Below, piece by piece: positions 17,787-24,830 of a DNA stretch of 64,000 nt. The notes below the pieces were generated by a model. It did no database searches and was not told the DNA's origin. It saw only the letters and a program-made list of their open reading frames with translations. The stretch covers positions 372,001 through 436,000 of the forward strand of contig CAVUPB010000005.1 of the NCBI GenBank assembly GCA_963743275.1. Reading direction: 5' to 3'. The translations under genes were made by a program, and so were the position numbers. Within the stretch, counting starts at the first letter, position 1. Each line of letters opens with the position of its first letter. Source of the stretch: JALYLC01 sp963743275. Its GTDB lineage: Bacteria; Actinomycetota; Thermoleophilia; Gaiellales; JALYLC01.

Positions 17787-18054
17787 ACGTGCTACCAGAA
17801 TGAGCGTGAGTGGTCGGGGGGCTCGAAGCGAGCGGGAGTGGATCCCGGCTCGATGATCCGGTTGGAACCCTTCGAGAGCCGGGATCCAGTCCCGCGAAGC
17901 CCCTTGGATCGCTCGGCTCTTTTGAGCGGGCCAAGGGTCGCTGCAGGTCTGGCGGTCGGGCGCCAACCCTCGCACAGCGACCAGCACCGCACCCGACCGC
18001 CAGACCGCAAGCGATTCGAGACCTCCGAACGCCGCGCTCATTCTGGTAGTACGT
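17787..18054. repeat. Palindromic structured element, copy A (candidate ncRNA or miniature mobile element)
   Basis: A 268-base unit bounded by 20-base inverted arms (19 of 20 paired; inner part GAATGAGCG). Inside are nested helices: GCGGGA/TCCCGC enclosing GGATCCCGGCTC and its complement, CCTTGG/CCAAGG with CGCTC/GAGCG, and GGTCTGGCGGTCGGG paired with its complement and flanked by TCGCT/AGCGA. Conserved single-stranded blocks shared with copy B (43193) include GAATGAGCGTG, GAGCGAGC-N-GGAGTG-type text, GCGAAGCCCC and GGGTCGC-Y-GCAGGTCTGG. It sits between divergent DUF899 and LysE genes. No open frame of note. Strand of any transcript is unknown. Confidence 0.75.
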
Positions 18055-18117
18055 CTGAAGACAGCGCGGACGCGCGAAACTCATCGGCCTCTGAAGCGCA
18101 TCTGAGAGACTTCCCGG

Positions 18118-18753
18118 ATGCCCGGCCTCGTGACGATCCTCGTGTTCTGCGGCGTGTCGTTCGTGCTCGTCGCAACGCCGGGCCCGGGCGTGCTCTACGT
18201 CGTCGGCCGCAGCGTCGATCAGGGCCGCCGCGCCGGCGTCGCCTCGATGATCGGCATCGAGTCCGCCGAGCTCTTCCACGTCTTCGCCGTCGCGCTCGGC
18301 CTTTCGGCCCTGCTCGCGACCTCGGCCCAGGCGCTCGATGTCCTCCGCTACGGCGGCGCTGCCTACCTCGTCGTGCTCGGCCTGCGCCGCTGGCGCGAGG
18401 GCGCCGAGGAGGGCGCCGCGGAGGCCGGGACGGCATCGGCGCGGCGGATCATGGCCCAGGGCTTCGTCGTGCAGGTGCTGAATCCGAAGGTCGCGATCTT
18501 CTTCCTCGCGTACTTCCCGCAGTTCCTCGACCGCGACGCCGCCATCCTGCCCCAGACGCTCGTGCTCGGAGCGCTCTACATCGCCGTGGCCGCCTGCTCC
18601 GACCTCGCCTACGTGCTGCTCGCGGCGCTGATCGCGGGCCGGCTCAAGCGCAGCGCCCGCGCGCGCCGGCGCATCGCGCGCGGCAGCGCCCTCACGTACA
18701 TCGCGCTCGGCGCCCTGGCGGCGCTTTCGGGCGAGCGGCCTGCCACGTCGTAG
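18118..18753 (+). CDS. LysE-family amino-acid exporter
   Basis: The 211-residue membrane protein shows the LysE/RhtB signature ATPGPGVLYVVGRSVDQGRRAG after the first helix, about six membrane segments, and the central AAYLVVLGLRRWR and NPKVAIFFLAYFPQF motifs. It exports an amino acid or derivative driven by the membrane potential. The ATG at 18118 is the natural start. It lies 63 bases beyond palindromic element A, which therefore forms its leader region if transcribed from upstream. Confidence 0.92.
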   Translation: MPGLVTILVFCGVSFVLVATPGPGVLYVVGRSVDQGRRAGVASMIGIESAELFHVFAVALGLSALLATSAQALDVLRYGGAAYLVVLGLRRWREGAEEGAAEAGTASARRIMAQGFVVQVLNPKVAIFFLAYFPQFLDRDAAILPQTLVLGALYIAVAACSDLAYVLLAALIAGRLKRSARARRRIARGSALTYIALGALAALSGERPATS

Positions 18754-18861
18754 AGCGCGGCGGCGGCCGCTGAGCCGTGGCTACAGTGTCACGCGTGAGC
18801 GAGCGAGCGCAATCCGACGTGCCGCGGCGCCGCTGAACATGGATCCGGGCTTCCGCTCCGC

Positions 18862-20040
18862 TTGAGCCACGTCGCCCGGCGCTCGCCCTGGACGATCCTC
18901 GGCATGGCCGTCGCCATGCAGTTCGGCGTGTCCCTGATCGATCAGGGGATCCTCACGCTGACCGGCTTCATCAAGCAGGATCTCGGCCTCTCGGCGTTCG
19001 CCGCCGGCCTCATCGTCGCGTCGTTCGCGCTCGGCCGCATCGCCGGCGCGTACGGAGCGGGCGTCGCCGCCGACCGCATCGGCGAGCAGCGCACGCTGCT
19101 CGCCGGCGGTCTCGCGACGGCGGTGATCGTGCTCGTCGCGGCGGCCTCGCCGCTGCCGCTGCTCGTGCCGCTGCTCGTGCTCGCGGGCGCCACCGGAGCC
19201 AGCGCGACGCCGGCCGGCGGCCGCCTCGTGCTGCTCGCCTTCCCGCGCAACCGCCGCGGGGTCGCGCTCGGCATCCGCCAGACGGGGATCCCCGTCGCGG
19301 GCCTGATCGCGGCGCTCGCGCTGCCCTGGATCGCGCACTTCGCAAGCTGGCGCTGGAGCATCGCCGTCGCGGCGACGGTCACGGCGCTGTGCGCGGTGCC
19401 GCTGCTCAGCCTGCGCGGCGAGCCCCGCCCGGCGGCGCCCGTGACCCGCCTCCCCCACGTCGGGCGCAACCGCGATCTCCTGCTGCTGACGATCTGGGGC
19501 TGCCTGATCGTGACCGGCCAGTACGCGCTGATCACGTTCCTCGCGCTCGACCTCAACCAGAGCGCCGGGCTCACGCTGGCCGAGGGCTCGAGCCTCGTCG
19601 CCGTCGCCAACGTCGCGGGCGTGATCGGGCGCGTGGCCTGGGGGCTCTTCAGCGATCGCCGGCCGAGCGGCAGCCGCAAGGTCTACCTGCTCACGATCAA
19701 TGCCGTCGGCCTGCTCGGCGCCCTGCTCCTCTTCGTCGTCCCGCGCTCGGTCCCGCTCGCGCTCACCGGCGCGATCGTGGCGCTCGCCGGCCTCGCGCTG
19801 ATCGGCTACCAGGGCCTCTGGGTGACGATGGTCGCGGAGGTCGCGGGCCCCGAGCGGGTGGGCGCCGCGACCGGATTCGCGATCACGTTCGTGTCGTGCG
19901 CGATCGCCGCGAGCCCCCCGCTCTACGGGCTCGTGGCCGATCAGACGGGGAGCTACCGGGCGATCTGGCTCGTACTCGCCGGCGTGCTCGCCATCGCCCT
20001 GGTGCCGGCCGCGCTCGTCCACGAGCGGGCGACGGCGTAG
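18862..20040 (+). CDS. Major facilitator superfamily transporter
   Basis: The 392-residue protein has about twelve membrane segments and the loop 2-3 MFS pattern GRIAGAYGAGVAADRIGEQR, plus GRVAWGLFSDRRPSGSRK in the second half. It resembles cyanate/nitrate-type and aromatic-acid-type permeases but the substrate is not evident. The TTG start at 18862 gives the longer N-terminus; ATG at 18904 is an alternative that would still keep the first helix. It stands alone, 108 bases after LysE, and ends facing a minus-strand gene. Confidence 0.88.
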   Translation: MSHVARRSPWTILGMAVAMQFGVSLIDQGILTLTGFIKQDLGLSAFAAGLIVASFALGRIAGAYGAGVAADRIGEQRTLLAGGLATAVIVLVAAASPLPLLVPLLVLAGATGASATPAGGRLVLLAFPRNRRGVALGIRQTGIPVAGLIAALALPWIAHFASWRWSIAVAATVTALCAVPLLSLRGEPRPAAPVTRLPHVGRNRDLLLLTIWGCLIVTGQYALITFLALDLNQSAGLTLAEGSSLVAVANVAGVIGRVAWGLFSDRRPSGSRKVYLLTINAVGLLGALLLFVVPRSVPLALTGAIVALAGLALIGYQGLWVTMVAEVAGPERVGAATGFAITFVSCAIAASPPLYGLVADQTGSYRAIWLVLAGVLAIALVPAALVHERATA

Positions 20041-20075
20041 GGGCACTGCGGAAACCCGCCACGTACCCGCCGCAA

Positions 20076-20107
20076 GGGGAGGCCGTCGCGTCAGCGACAG
20101 TCTCCCC
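20076..20107. terminator. Hairpin between convergent genes
   Basis: GGGGA and TCCCC flank an inner GTCGC/GCGAC stem with a short loop, midway between the MFS stop and the 3' end of the secreted cupredoxin-like gene. Imperfect but well placed for termination in both directions. Confidence 0.4.
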
Positions 20108-20129
20108 GGCAGCAGGCTCGGCGTCGCGT

Positions 20130-20597
20130 CTAGCTGACGACGACGGTCACGCGGAGGACGTTGTCCTCGCCGACGGTCTTGATCGGCATGTAGTCCTCGA
20201 GCGACTTCGTGCGGAAGGTGTAGGTGCCGGCCTTCGTGAACGTCACCTTCACGCTGGCGCCCATGTGCGGCATCAGGCCCGGGGCATACGGGGCCTTCAT
20301 CTTGCCCATGTTCATCGCGCCCACCTTGACGAGGCGCTCGGTGACGGCGGGCCCGCTGAGCTTCGTCAAGAGGTGGGGCATCAAGTCGTTGTCGACGATC
20401 GTGAGCGACCCGCCGCGCTGAAGCTTGACGACCTGCTTCACGCCGTACTTGCCGCCGTTCAGCGACCACTCGTGGCATCCCTTCACCTGGTGCCGGATCG
20501 TGAGGTTGGCGCTGTTACCTGCGGCGCCGGCGGCGGCCGGCAGAAGTGCGGCGGCTGCGAACAACGCGGTCGTGGTGGCCATGATCCTGCTGTTCAT
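20130..20597 (-). CDS. Secreted cupredoxin-like protein
   Basis: The 155-residue protein begins with a clear signal peptide (ALFAAAALLPAAAGAAG). The mature part reads as a small beta-barrel: GGSLTIVDNDLMPHLL and VTFTKAGTYTFRTKSLEDY are cupredoxin-like strands, with His and several Met residues as possible metal ligands, but the usual Cys-His-Met copper loop is absent. A Met-rich stretch (GAMNMGKMK, GLMPHMG) could bind Cu(I). It is probably periplasmic or cell-surface. RBS AAGGAG-like text precedes the ATG. Confidence 0.7.
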   Translation of the reverse strand: MNSRIMATTTALFAAAALLPAAAGAAGNSANLTIRHQVKGCHEWSLNGGKYGVKQVVKLQRGGSLTIVDNDLMPHLLTKLSGPAVTERLVKVGAMNMGKMKAPYAPGLMPHMGASVKVTFTKAGTYTFRTKSLEDYMPIKTVGEDNVLRVTVVVS

Positions 20598-20721
20598 CGG
20601 ACAACTCCTTGGTTGACTCCCTCACGGGTCAGTCTCCGGGCGTGCGGGCGCGGTCGCATCGGCGTGCTCCCGCGCGTGTGCCTGCGGATGTCCCGCAGGC
20701 CCTGCCGGAGACTCGCAGCGC

Positions 20722-20994
20722 TCAGTCCGTGAGCGTCGGATCGGGATGCACGCCGCAGCGGATCGCGCGCCGCTCGTGGTCCGTCACGAGCCTGCCGCCG
20801 ATCACGACGGCGCAGTACTGGACGATGTGGGGATCGCCGAAGTTGACCTTGCAGCGCGTCACGCGCAGCGAGCGGTACGTCGAGGCGTCGCGGTAGCACT
20901 GCACCCAGCGGAACGAGAGGTGCTCGGCGCGGAGCTTGCGCACCAGCGCGGCGCGCACGGGCAGCAGCGGCACGGGAGGGGGGGCCGCGATCAC
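20722..20994 (-). CDS. Small uncharacterised protein coupled to an alcohol dehydrogenase
   Basis: A 90-residue product starting at GTG 20994, whose start overlaps the stop of the dehydrogenase gene (GTGA). It has three cysteines (WVQCYRDA, VTRCKVNFG, YCAVV) plus RAIRCGVHPDP, and a basic N-terminal third. I do not recognise the family. Tight coupling to the dehydrogenase that ends the left arm of the B6-type island suggests a partner or a small regulatory or binding protein. The amphipathic, Cys-containing composition does not look like random translation. Confidence 0.55.
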   Translation of the reverse strand: MIAAPPPVPLLPVRAALVRKLRAEHLSFRWVQCYRDASTYRSLRVTRCKVNFGDPHIVQYCAVVIGGRLVTDHERRAIRCGVHPDPTLTD

Positions 20995-22022
20995 GGCTGC
21001 AGCACGACCTTGGTCGCCTCGCGCGCGTCGAACAGCCGGTAGCCCTCGGCAGCGTCGCCCAGGGCCATGCGATGCGTGATCACGGGCGTCGGGTCGAGCT
21101 TGCCCGCCGCGACGAGCCCGAGCAGGCGCTCGCGGTCGTGCGCGGGATCGCCGATCGTGAAGCGCAGCGTCAGCTCCTTCTCGAACATCTGCGCGTTGTC
21201 GAGCGGGTAGTCCGGCTCGAAGTGCGCGCCGACGACCGAGATCGTGCCGCGCCCGCGGCAGAGGCGGAGGCTCGCGTCGAGCGCCTGCGGCACCCCGGCC
21301 GCCTCGATCACGACGTCGGCGCCGAGGCCGCCCGTCGCCGCGAGCACCACGTCGGCCGCCGCGGCCGGATCGACCGCCTCGGCTCCGAGCCGCTCGGCCA
21401 GCGCACGCCGGTCGGCGATGCCGTCGACGGCGATCACGCGCCCCGCGACGCCGGCCGCGCACAGCACCGCCATCAGACCCACGGGCCCGCAGCCGAGCAC
21501 GACGACCGTGTCCCCCACCTCGACGCCGCCGCGCACGACCGACGCGTAGCCCGTCGGCAGGATGTCGGCGAAGAAGATCGCCGCCTCGTCCGAGATCGCG
21601 CCGTCGAGCGGCAGCAGGCAGCGGTCGGCCGCCGGCACGCGCACGAGCTCGGCCTGGCCGCCGTCGAGGCGCGGGTACACGCCCGAGTAGCCGAAGAGCG
21701 CCCGTCCCTGGCACTGCGACACGCGTCCCGCGCGGCAGTGCGCGCAGGTGCCGTCCGAGACCATGCTCGTGCAGACGACGCGCTCGCCGACGCGGATGCG
21801 GCGGACGTCGGCGCCCGCTGCGACGACCGTGCCCGTGAACTCGTGGCCGAGGATCGTGCCGTTCTCGAAGCCCGGCGTGAAGCCGTGGAACGGGAACAGG
21901 TCGGCGCCGCAGATGGCCGTCGCCGCGACCTCGACGATGGCGTCGCCGGGGTCGAGGATCGACGGATCGGGCACCGTGTCGACGCCGACGTCACCGGGGG
22001 CGCGCAGGACGACGGCCCTCAT
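20991..22022 (-). CDS. Zinc-dependent alcohol dehydrogenase, last enzyme gene of the left catabolic operon
   Basis: The 343-residue medium-chain dehydrogenase has GHEFTGTVVAAG (catalytic zinc), a cysteine lobe C-x-x-C-x-x-x-x-x-x-x-C, ATAICGADLF and the GCGPVGLMAV nucleotide turn. It resembles the glutathione-independent formaldehyde/threonine dehydrogenase group. Coupled by overlap to the glyoxalase-fold gene upstream and to a 90-residue protein downstream. In the proposed pyridoxamine pathway a dehydrogenase is needed to oxidise the 5-hydroxymethyl group of 4-pyridoxate, and this enzyme is a candidate (inference). Confidence 0.85.
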   Translation of the reverse strand: MRAVVLRAPGDVGVDTVPDPSILDPGDAIVEVAATAICGADLFPFHGFTPGFENGTILGHEFTGTVVAAGADVRRIRVGERVVCTSMVSDGTCAHCRAGRVSQCQGRALFGYSGVYPRLDGGQAELVRVPAADRCLLPLDGAISDEAAIFFADILPTGYASVVRGGVEVGDTVVVLGCGPVGLMAVLCAAGVAGRVIAVDGIADRRALAERLGAEAVDPAAAADVVLAATGGLGADVVIEAAGVPQALDASLRLCRGRGTISVVGAHFEPDYPLDNAQMFEKELTLRFTIGDPAHDRERLLGLVAAGKLDPTPVITHRMALGDAAEGYRLFDAREATKVVLQP

Positions 22023-22420
22023 GCCGGCTGCTCGATCTCGACGAGGTAGCCGTCCGGATCGACGCAGAAGAAGCGGCAGCCGCCCCAGGGCGGGCTGAAC
22101 GGCGGGGCGAGCATCGGCACGTCCTCGGCCGCGAGCGCGGCGTGCACCGCGAGCGCGTCGGCCACCTCGAGCACGAGCACGACGTCGGCGCGCGAGCGGT
22201 CGGGCGGCGGCGCCATCGCGACGCCCGGCCGGTCCTCGGCGGGATGGCCCTGCTCGGCCAGCGAGATCCGTGCGCCGGCGCACGCCAGCGTCGCGTACGG
22301 CGGGTCGTCGTAGACCGCCTCGACGGCGAGGCCGAGGCGGTCGCGGTAGAACGCGAGCGAGCGCTCGAAGTCGGAGACGGCGAGGATCGCGCCCGCGCGC
22401 GTGACGGTGAAGCCCGCCAT
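22019..22420 (-). CDS. Glyoxalase/VOC-fold protein
   Basis: The 133-residue vicinal-oxygen-chelate protein has paired beta-alpha-beta-beta-beta modules: FTVTRAGAILAVSDFERSLAFYRDRLGL at the start and PPWGGCRFFCVDPDGYLVEIEQ at the end, the last Glu being a usual metal ligand. Functions in this fold include extradiol dioxygenases, isomerases and resistance proteins. Its ATG shares a base with the SDR stop (TGATG) and its stop overlaps the dehydrogenase start, so it belongs to the same message. A ring-cleaving or tautomerase role in the island is possible. Confidence 0.85.
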   Translation of the reverse strand: MAGFTVTRAGAILAVSDFERSLAFYRDRLGLAVEAVYDDPPYATLACAGARISLAEQGHPAEDRPGVAMAPPPDRSRADVVLVLEVADALAVHAALAAEDVPMLAPPFSPPWGGCRFFCVDPDGYLVEIEQPA

Positions 22421-23154
22421 CAGCTGTGCGTGTGCCCGCCGTCGGCGACGATCATCTGCCCCGTGACCCAGCCCGACTCCTCGGAGGCGAGGAAGGCCAC
22501 GGCCGGGGCGATGTCGGCCGGCACCGCGCGCCGCGGGATCGCCTGCAGCATCTGGACGAAGTCGAAGGCCTCGGCGTGCGGGCTCGCGAGGACGCCCTCG
22601 GACGCCGTCAGGCCGGGCGCGACCGAGTTCACGGTGATGCCGTGCTTGCCCAGCTCGCGGGCGGCTGCGCGCGTGAACGACCATACGCCTCCCTTCGACG
22701 CCACATAGTGGGCGAGGTTGGGCGTGCCCGCGAGGATCACGTTCGACGCGATGTTGACGATGCGCCCGTAGCCCGCCTCGCGCATCGGCTTCTCGACCGC
22801 CTTGATCGTCAGGAAGACGCCGTCGAGGTTGACGGACATGATCCGGCGCCACTCCGCGAACGTGATGTCGTCCCAGGCGGTGAACGGCACGATCGCGGCC
22901 ACGTTCACGAGCGCGTCGACCTTGCCGTGGGCGGCGAGCGTCTCGTCGACCATGCGCTGGACGTCGGCCGCGTCGGAGACGTCGATCGCGAGGCCGAGGG
23001 CGCCGGGGATGGCGGCGGCCGCCGCCTCGGCCCCCGGGCCGTTGACGTCGGCGATGACGACCTTCGCGCCCTCGTCGGCGAGCTTCTGGGCGACCGCCCG
23101 CCCGATCCCCTGGGCGGCGCCGGTCACGATGGCGACACGATCCTGCAGCTTCAT
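22420..23154 (-). CDS. SDR enzyme, pyridoxal 4-dehydrogenase-like
   Basis: The 244-residue SDR has TGAAQGIG, catalytic S137 and Y150/K154. Beyond the common fold it shares unusual blocks with Mesorhizobium pyridoxal 4-dehydrogenase as I remember that sequence: IVPFTAWDD, ILAGTPNLAHYVASKGGV, APGLTASEGVLASPHAEAF and FVQMLQA. That enzyme oxidises pyridoxal to 4-pyridoxolactone with NAD+. The next gene downstream of the promoter, a 4-pyridoxolactonase-like hydrolase, would use that product. Family certain, specificity well supported by context and motif memory, unproven. Confidence 0.85.
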   Translation of the reverse strand: MKLQDRVAIVTGAAQGIGRAVAQKLADEGAKVVIADVNGPGAEAAAAAIPGALGLAIDVSDAADVQRMVDETLAAHGKVDALVNVAAIVPFTAWDDITFAEWRRIMSVNLDGVFLTIKAVEKPMREAGYGRIVNIASNVILAGTPNLAHYVASKGGVWSFTRAAARELGKHGITVNSVAPGLTASEGVLASPHAEAFDFVQMLQAIPRRAVPADIAPAVAFLASEESGWVTGQMIVADGGHTHS

Positions 23155-23163
23155 CTCAGGCCT

Positions 23164-23913
23164 CTAGATCTCGTAGCAGTCGGGGGCGTGGCGATAGGCG
23201 TGCCAGGCGTCCATGTCGTGCGAGTAGAAGATCTCCGCTCCGTGCTCGGCGGCGAGCTCCTTGACGCGGCGGATCGAGAGGACGCCGTCGTGCGGGTTGT
23301 TGTGGAAGCCGGGCTGGATGCCCTTCTCGAGCGCCGCCGCCGTGTAGGCGACGTCGAAGGCGAAGAGCAGCGGCTGCGCGCTCCCGCCCTCGGGCTTCAG
23401 CAGCAGCGAGTAGTGCCCGACCGTGTGGCCCGGCGTCTCGTACAGGAACATGCCCTTCGCGAGCTCGAAGTCGCCGGTCACCGGATCGAGGTTCAGGCCC
23501 TCGCAGTCCCACGAGTGGTCGGAGTAGCCGAAGAACTCGAACGGCTCGTGGTTGCGGGCCTGGGCGACCTCCTTGGCGTGGATCACGTTGCGCGTGCCGG
23601 CGAACAGCCGGTTGCCCCCGACGTGGTCGATGTGGAGGTGCGAGTTGACGAGCGTCGTCACGTCCGAGACCGAGAAGCCGCACGCCTCGAGCTGCGCGGG
23701 GATCGTCTGCTCGGGCGTCTGCTCGGGCAGCTCGAACGGCAGCACGCGGTTCATGTGGTCGAGGTCGATGCCCGTGTCGAAGAGGAAGAGGCCGTCGTCG
23801 TGCTCGACGAGCACGCTGTAGACGGGGATGCGCACCTGCGGCCCGGGGACGTTCCACAGGAGCTGCGTGTGCTCGATCACGATCGAACCGTTGTCGAGCA
23901 GCCACACCTTCAC
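23164..23913 (-). CDS. 4-pyridoxolactonase-like metallo-beta-lactamase-fold hydrolase
   Basis: The 249-residue protein has zinc motif HLHIDH (residues 92-97) and YSHDMDAWHAYR at the end. Blocks such as KVWLLDNGSIVI, RIPVYSVLVEH, TIPAQL, GYSDHSW, TPGHTVGHYSLL and FAFDVAYT match Mesorhizobium 4-pyridoxolactonase as I recall it. The enzyme hydrolyses 4-pyridoxolactone to 4-pyridoxic acid. It lies between the pyridoxal dehydrogenase-like SDR and the formyl-carboxylate dehydrogenase-like gene and overlaps the latter's stop by a few bases. A generic AHL lactonase is the alternative. Confidence 0.83.
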   Translation of the reverse strand: MKVWLLDNGSIVIEHTQLLWNVPGPQVRIPVYSVLVEHDDGLFLFDTGIDLDHMNRVLPFELPEQTPEQTIPAQLEACGFSVSDVTTLVNSHLHIDHVGGNRLFAGTRNVIHAKEVAQARNHEPFEFFGYSDHSWDCEGLNLDPVTGDFELAKGMFLYETPGHTVGHYSLLLKPEGGSAQPLLFAFDVAYTAAALEKGIQPGFHNNPHDGVLSIRRVKELAAEHGAEIFYSHDMDAWHAYRHAPDCYEI

Positions 23914-24830
23914 GACTCGAGCGCCTTCCGCACGGCGACGAGCTTGCGCGCGCGCTCGGCGCGCAGCTCCGCGATGCGCTCGGGCGTGTAGTCGTACAGC
24001 CCCTTGCCGGTCTTGATGCCGAGCTCGCCGCGGTCGACGCGGTCGGTGATCGTCTTCGACACCTCGGCCCCGTTGCAGAGGTCCTTGTTGAGGTAGGAGC
24101 CGACGTTCGTGTAGATGTCGAGCCCGGCCATGTCGAGCAGCTCCATGGGCCCGATGACCGCGAGCTTGTAGCCGATGCCCCAGCGCACGCAGCGGTCCAT
24201 GCCGTCGGCGTCGATGATGCCGCGGTCGACGAGGTCGACGGCCTCGCGCATGATCGCGTAGAGGATGCGGTTCTCCACGAACCCGGGCACCTCGCGCTCG
24301 ATCACGGCCTCGTAGCCGATGCGCTCGACGAGCGCGACCGACGCCGCGATCGTCTCCTTGCTCGTCCGGTCGCCGGGAATGACCTCGATCATCGGGATCA
24401 GGTGCGGCGGGTTCGACCAGTGCAGGCCGACCACGCGCGAGGGGTCGGCGCAGACCTCGGCGATCTTCGTGATCGGGATGCCGGAGGTGTTCGAGGCGAG
24501 GATCGCACCCGGCGCGGCGAGCTGCTCGAGCTGCGGGAACAGCTCCTGCTTGAGCTCGAGGCGCTCGGGCACCGCCTCGGCCACGAGCTCGGCGCCCGCC
24601 AGCGCCGCGGCGAGGTCGCTCTCGTAGCGGATCGCGCCGCCGGCGACGCGCGGCGTCTCGAGCCGGTCGAGCACGCCGTCGGCGAGCTCGAAGCCGGCCT
24701 TCGCCCGCTCGAGCGCCTCGGCGCTCACGTCGTAGAGCGCGACGTCGATGCCGGCGCGGGCCAGCACCGCGCCCATGCCCGGGCCCATCGTGCCGGTGCC
24801 GATCACGGCTGCGCGTGTTACGTCTGCCAT
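23910..24830 (-). CDS. 5-formyl-3-hydroxy-2-methylpyridine-4-carboxylate dehydrogenase-like (3-hydroxyacyl-CoA dehydrogenase family)
   Basis: The 306-residue protein starts with GTGTMGPGMG and follows the 3-hydroxyacyl-CoA dehydrogenase plan. Its IPITKIAEV, HWSNPPHLIPMIEVI, VPGFVENRILYAIMREAVDL and WGIGYKLAVIGPMELLDMAGLDIY closely resemble the Mesorhizobium enzyme that oxidises the 5-formyl group during vitamin B6 breakdown. The chosen ATG at 24830 follows a strong AGGAGGGAC ribosome site, and overlaps the end of the molybdenum-subunit gene. A true 3-hydroxybutyryl-CoA dehydrogenase is the alternative. Confidence 0.83.
   Translation of the reverse strand: MADVTRAAVIGTGTMGPGMGAVLARAGIDVALYDVSAEALERAKAGFELADGVLDRLETPRVAGGAIRYESDLAAALAGAELVAEAVPERLELKQELFPQLEQLAAPGAILASNTSGIPITKIAEVCADPSRVVGLHWSNPPHLIPMIEVIPGDRTSKETIAASVALVERIGYEAVIEREVPGFVENRILYAIMREAVDLVDRGIIDADGMDRCVRWGIGYKLAVIGPMELLDMAGLDIYTNVGSYLNKDLCNGAEVSKTITDRVDRGELGIKTGKGLYDYTPERIAELRAERARKLVAVRKALES

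Noticed and set aside
17787..18054. Calling the palindromic element a HEARO/OMEGA guide RNA
   Set aside because: Size and terminal features invite the comparison, but I cannot verify the consensus from memory and no IscB/IsrB-type gene is in the window. Left as an unassigned candidate.
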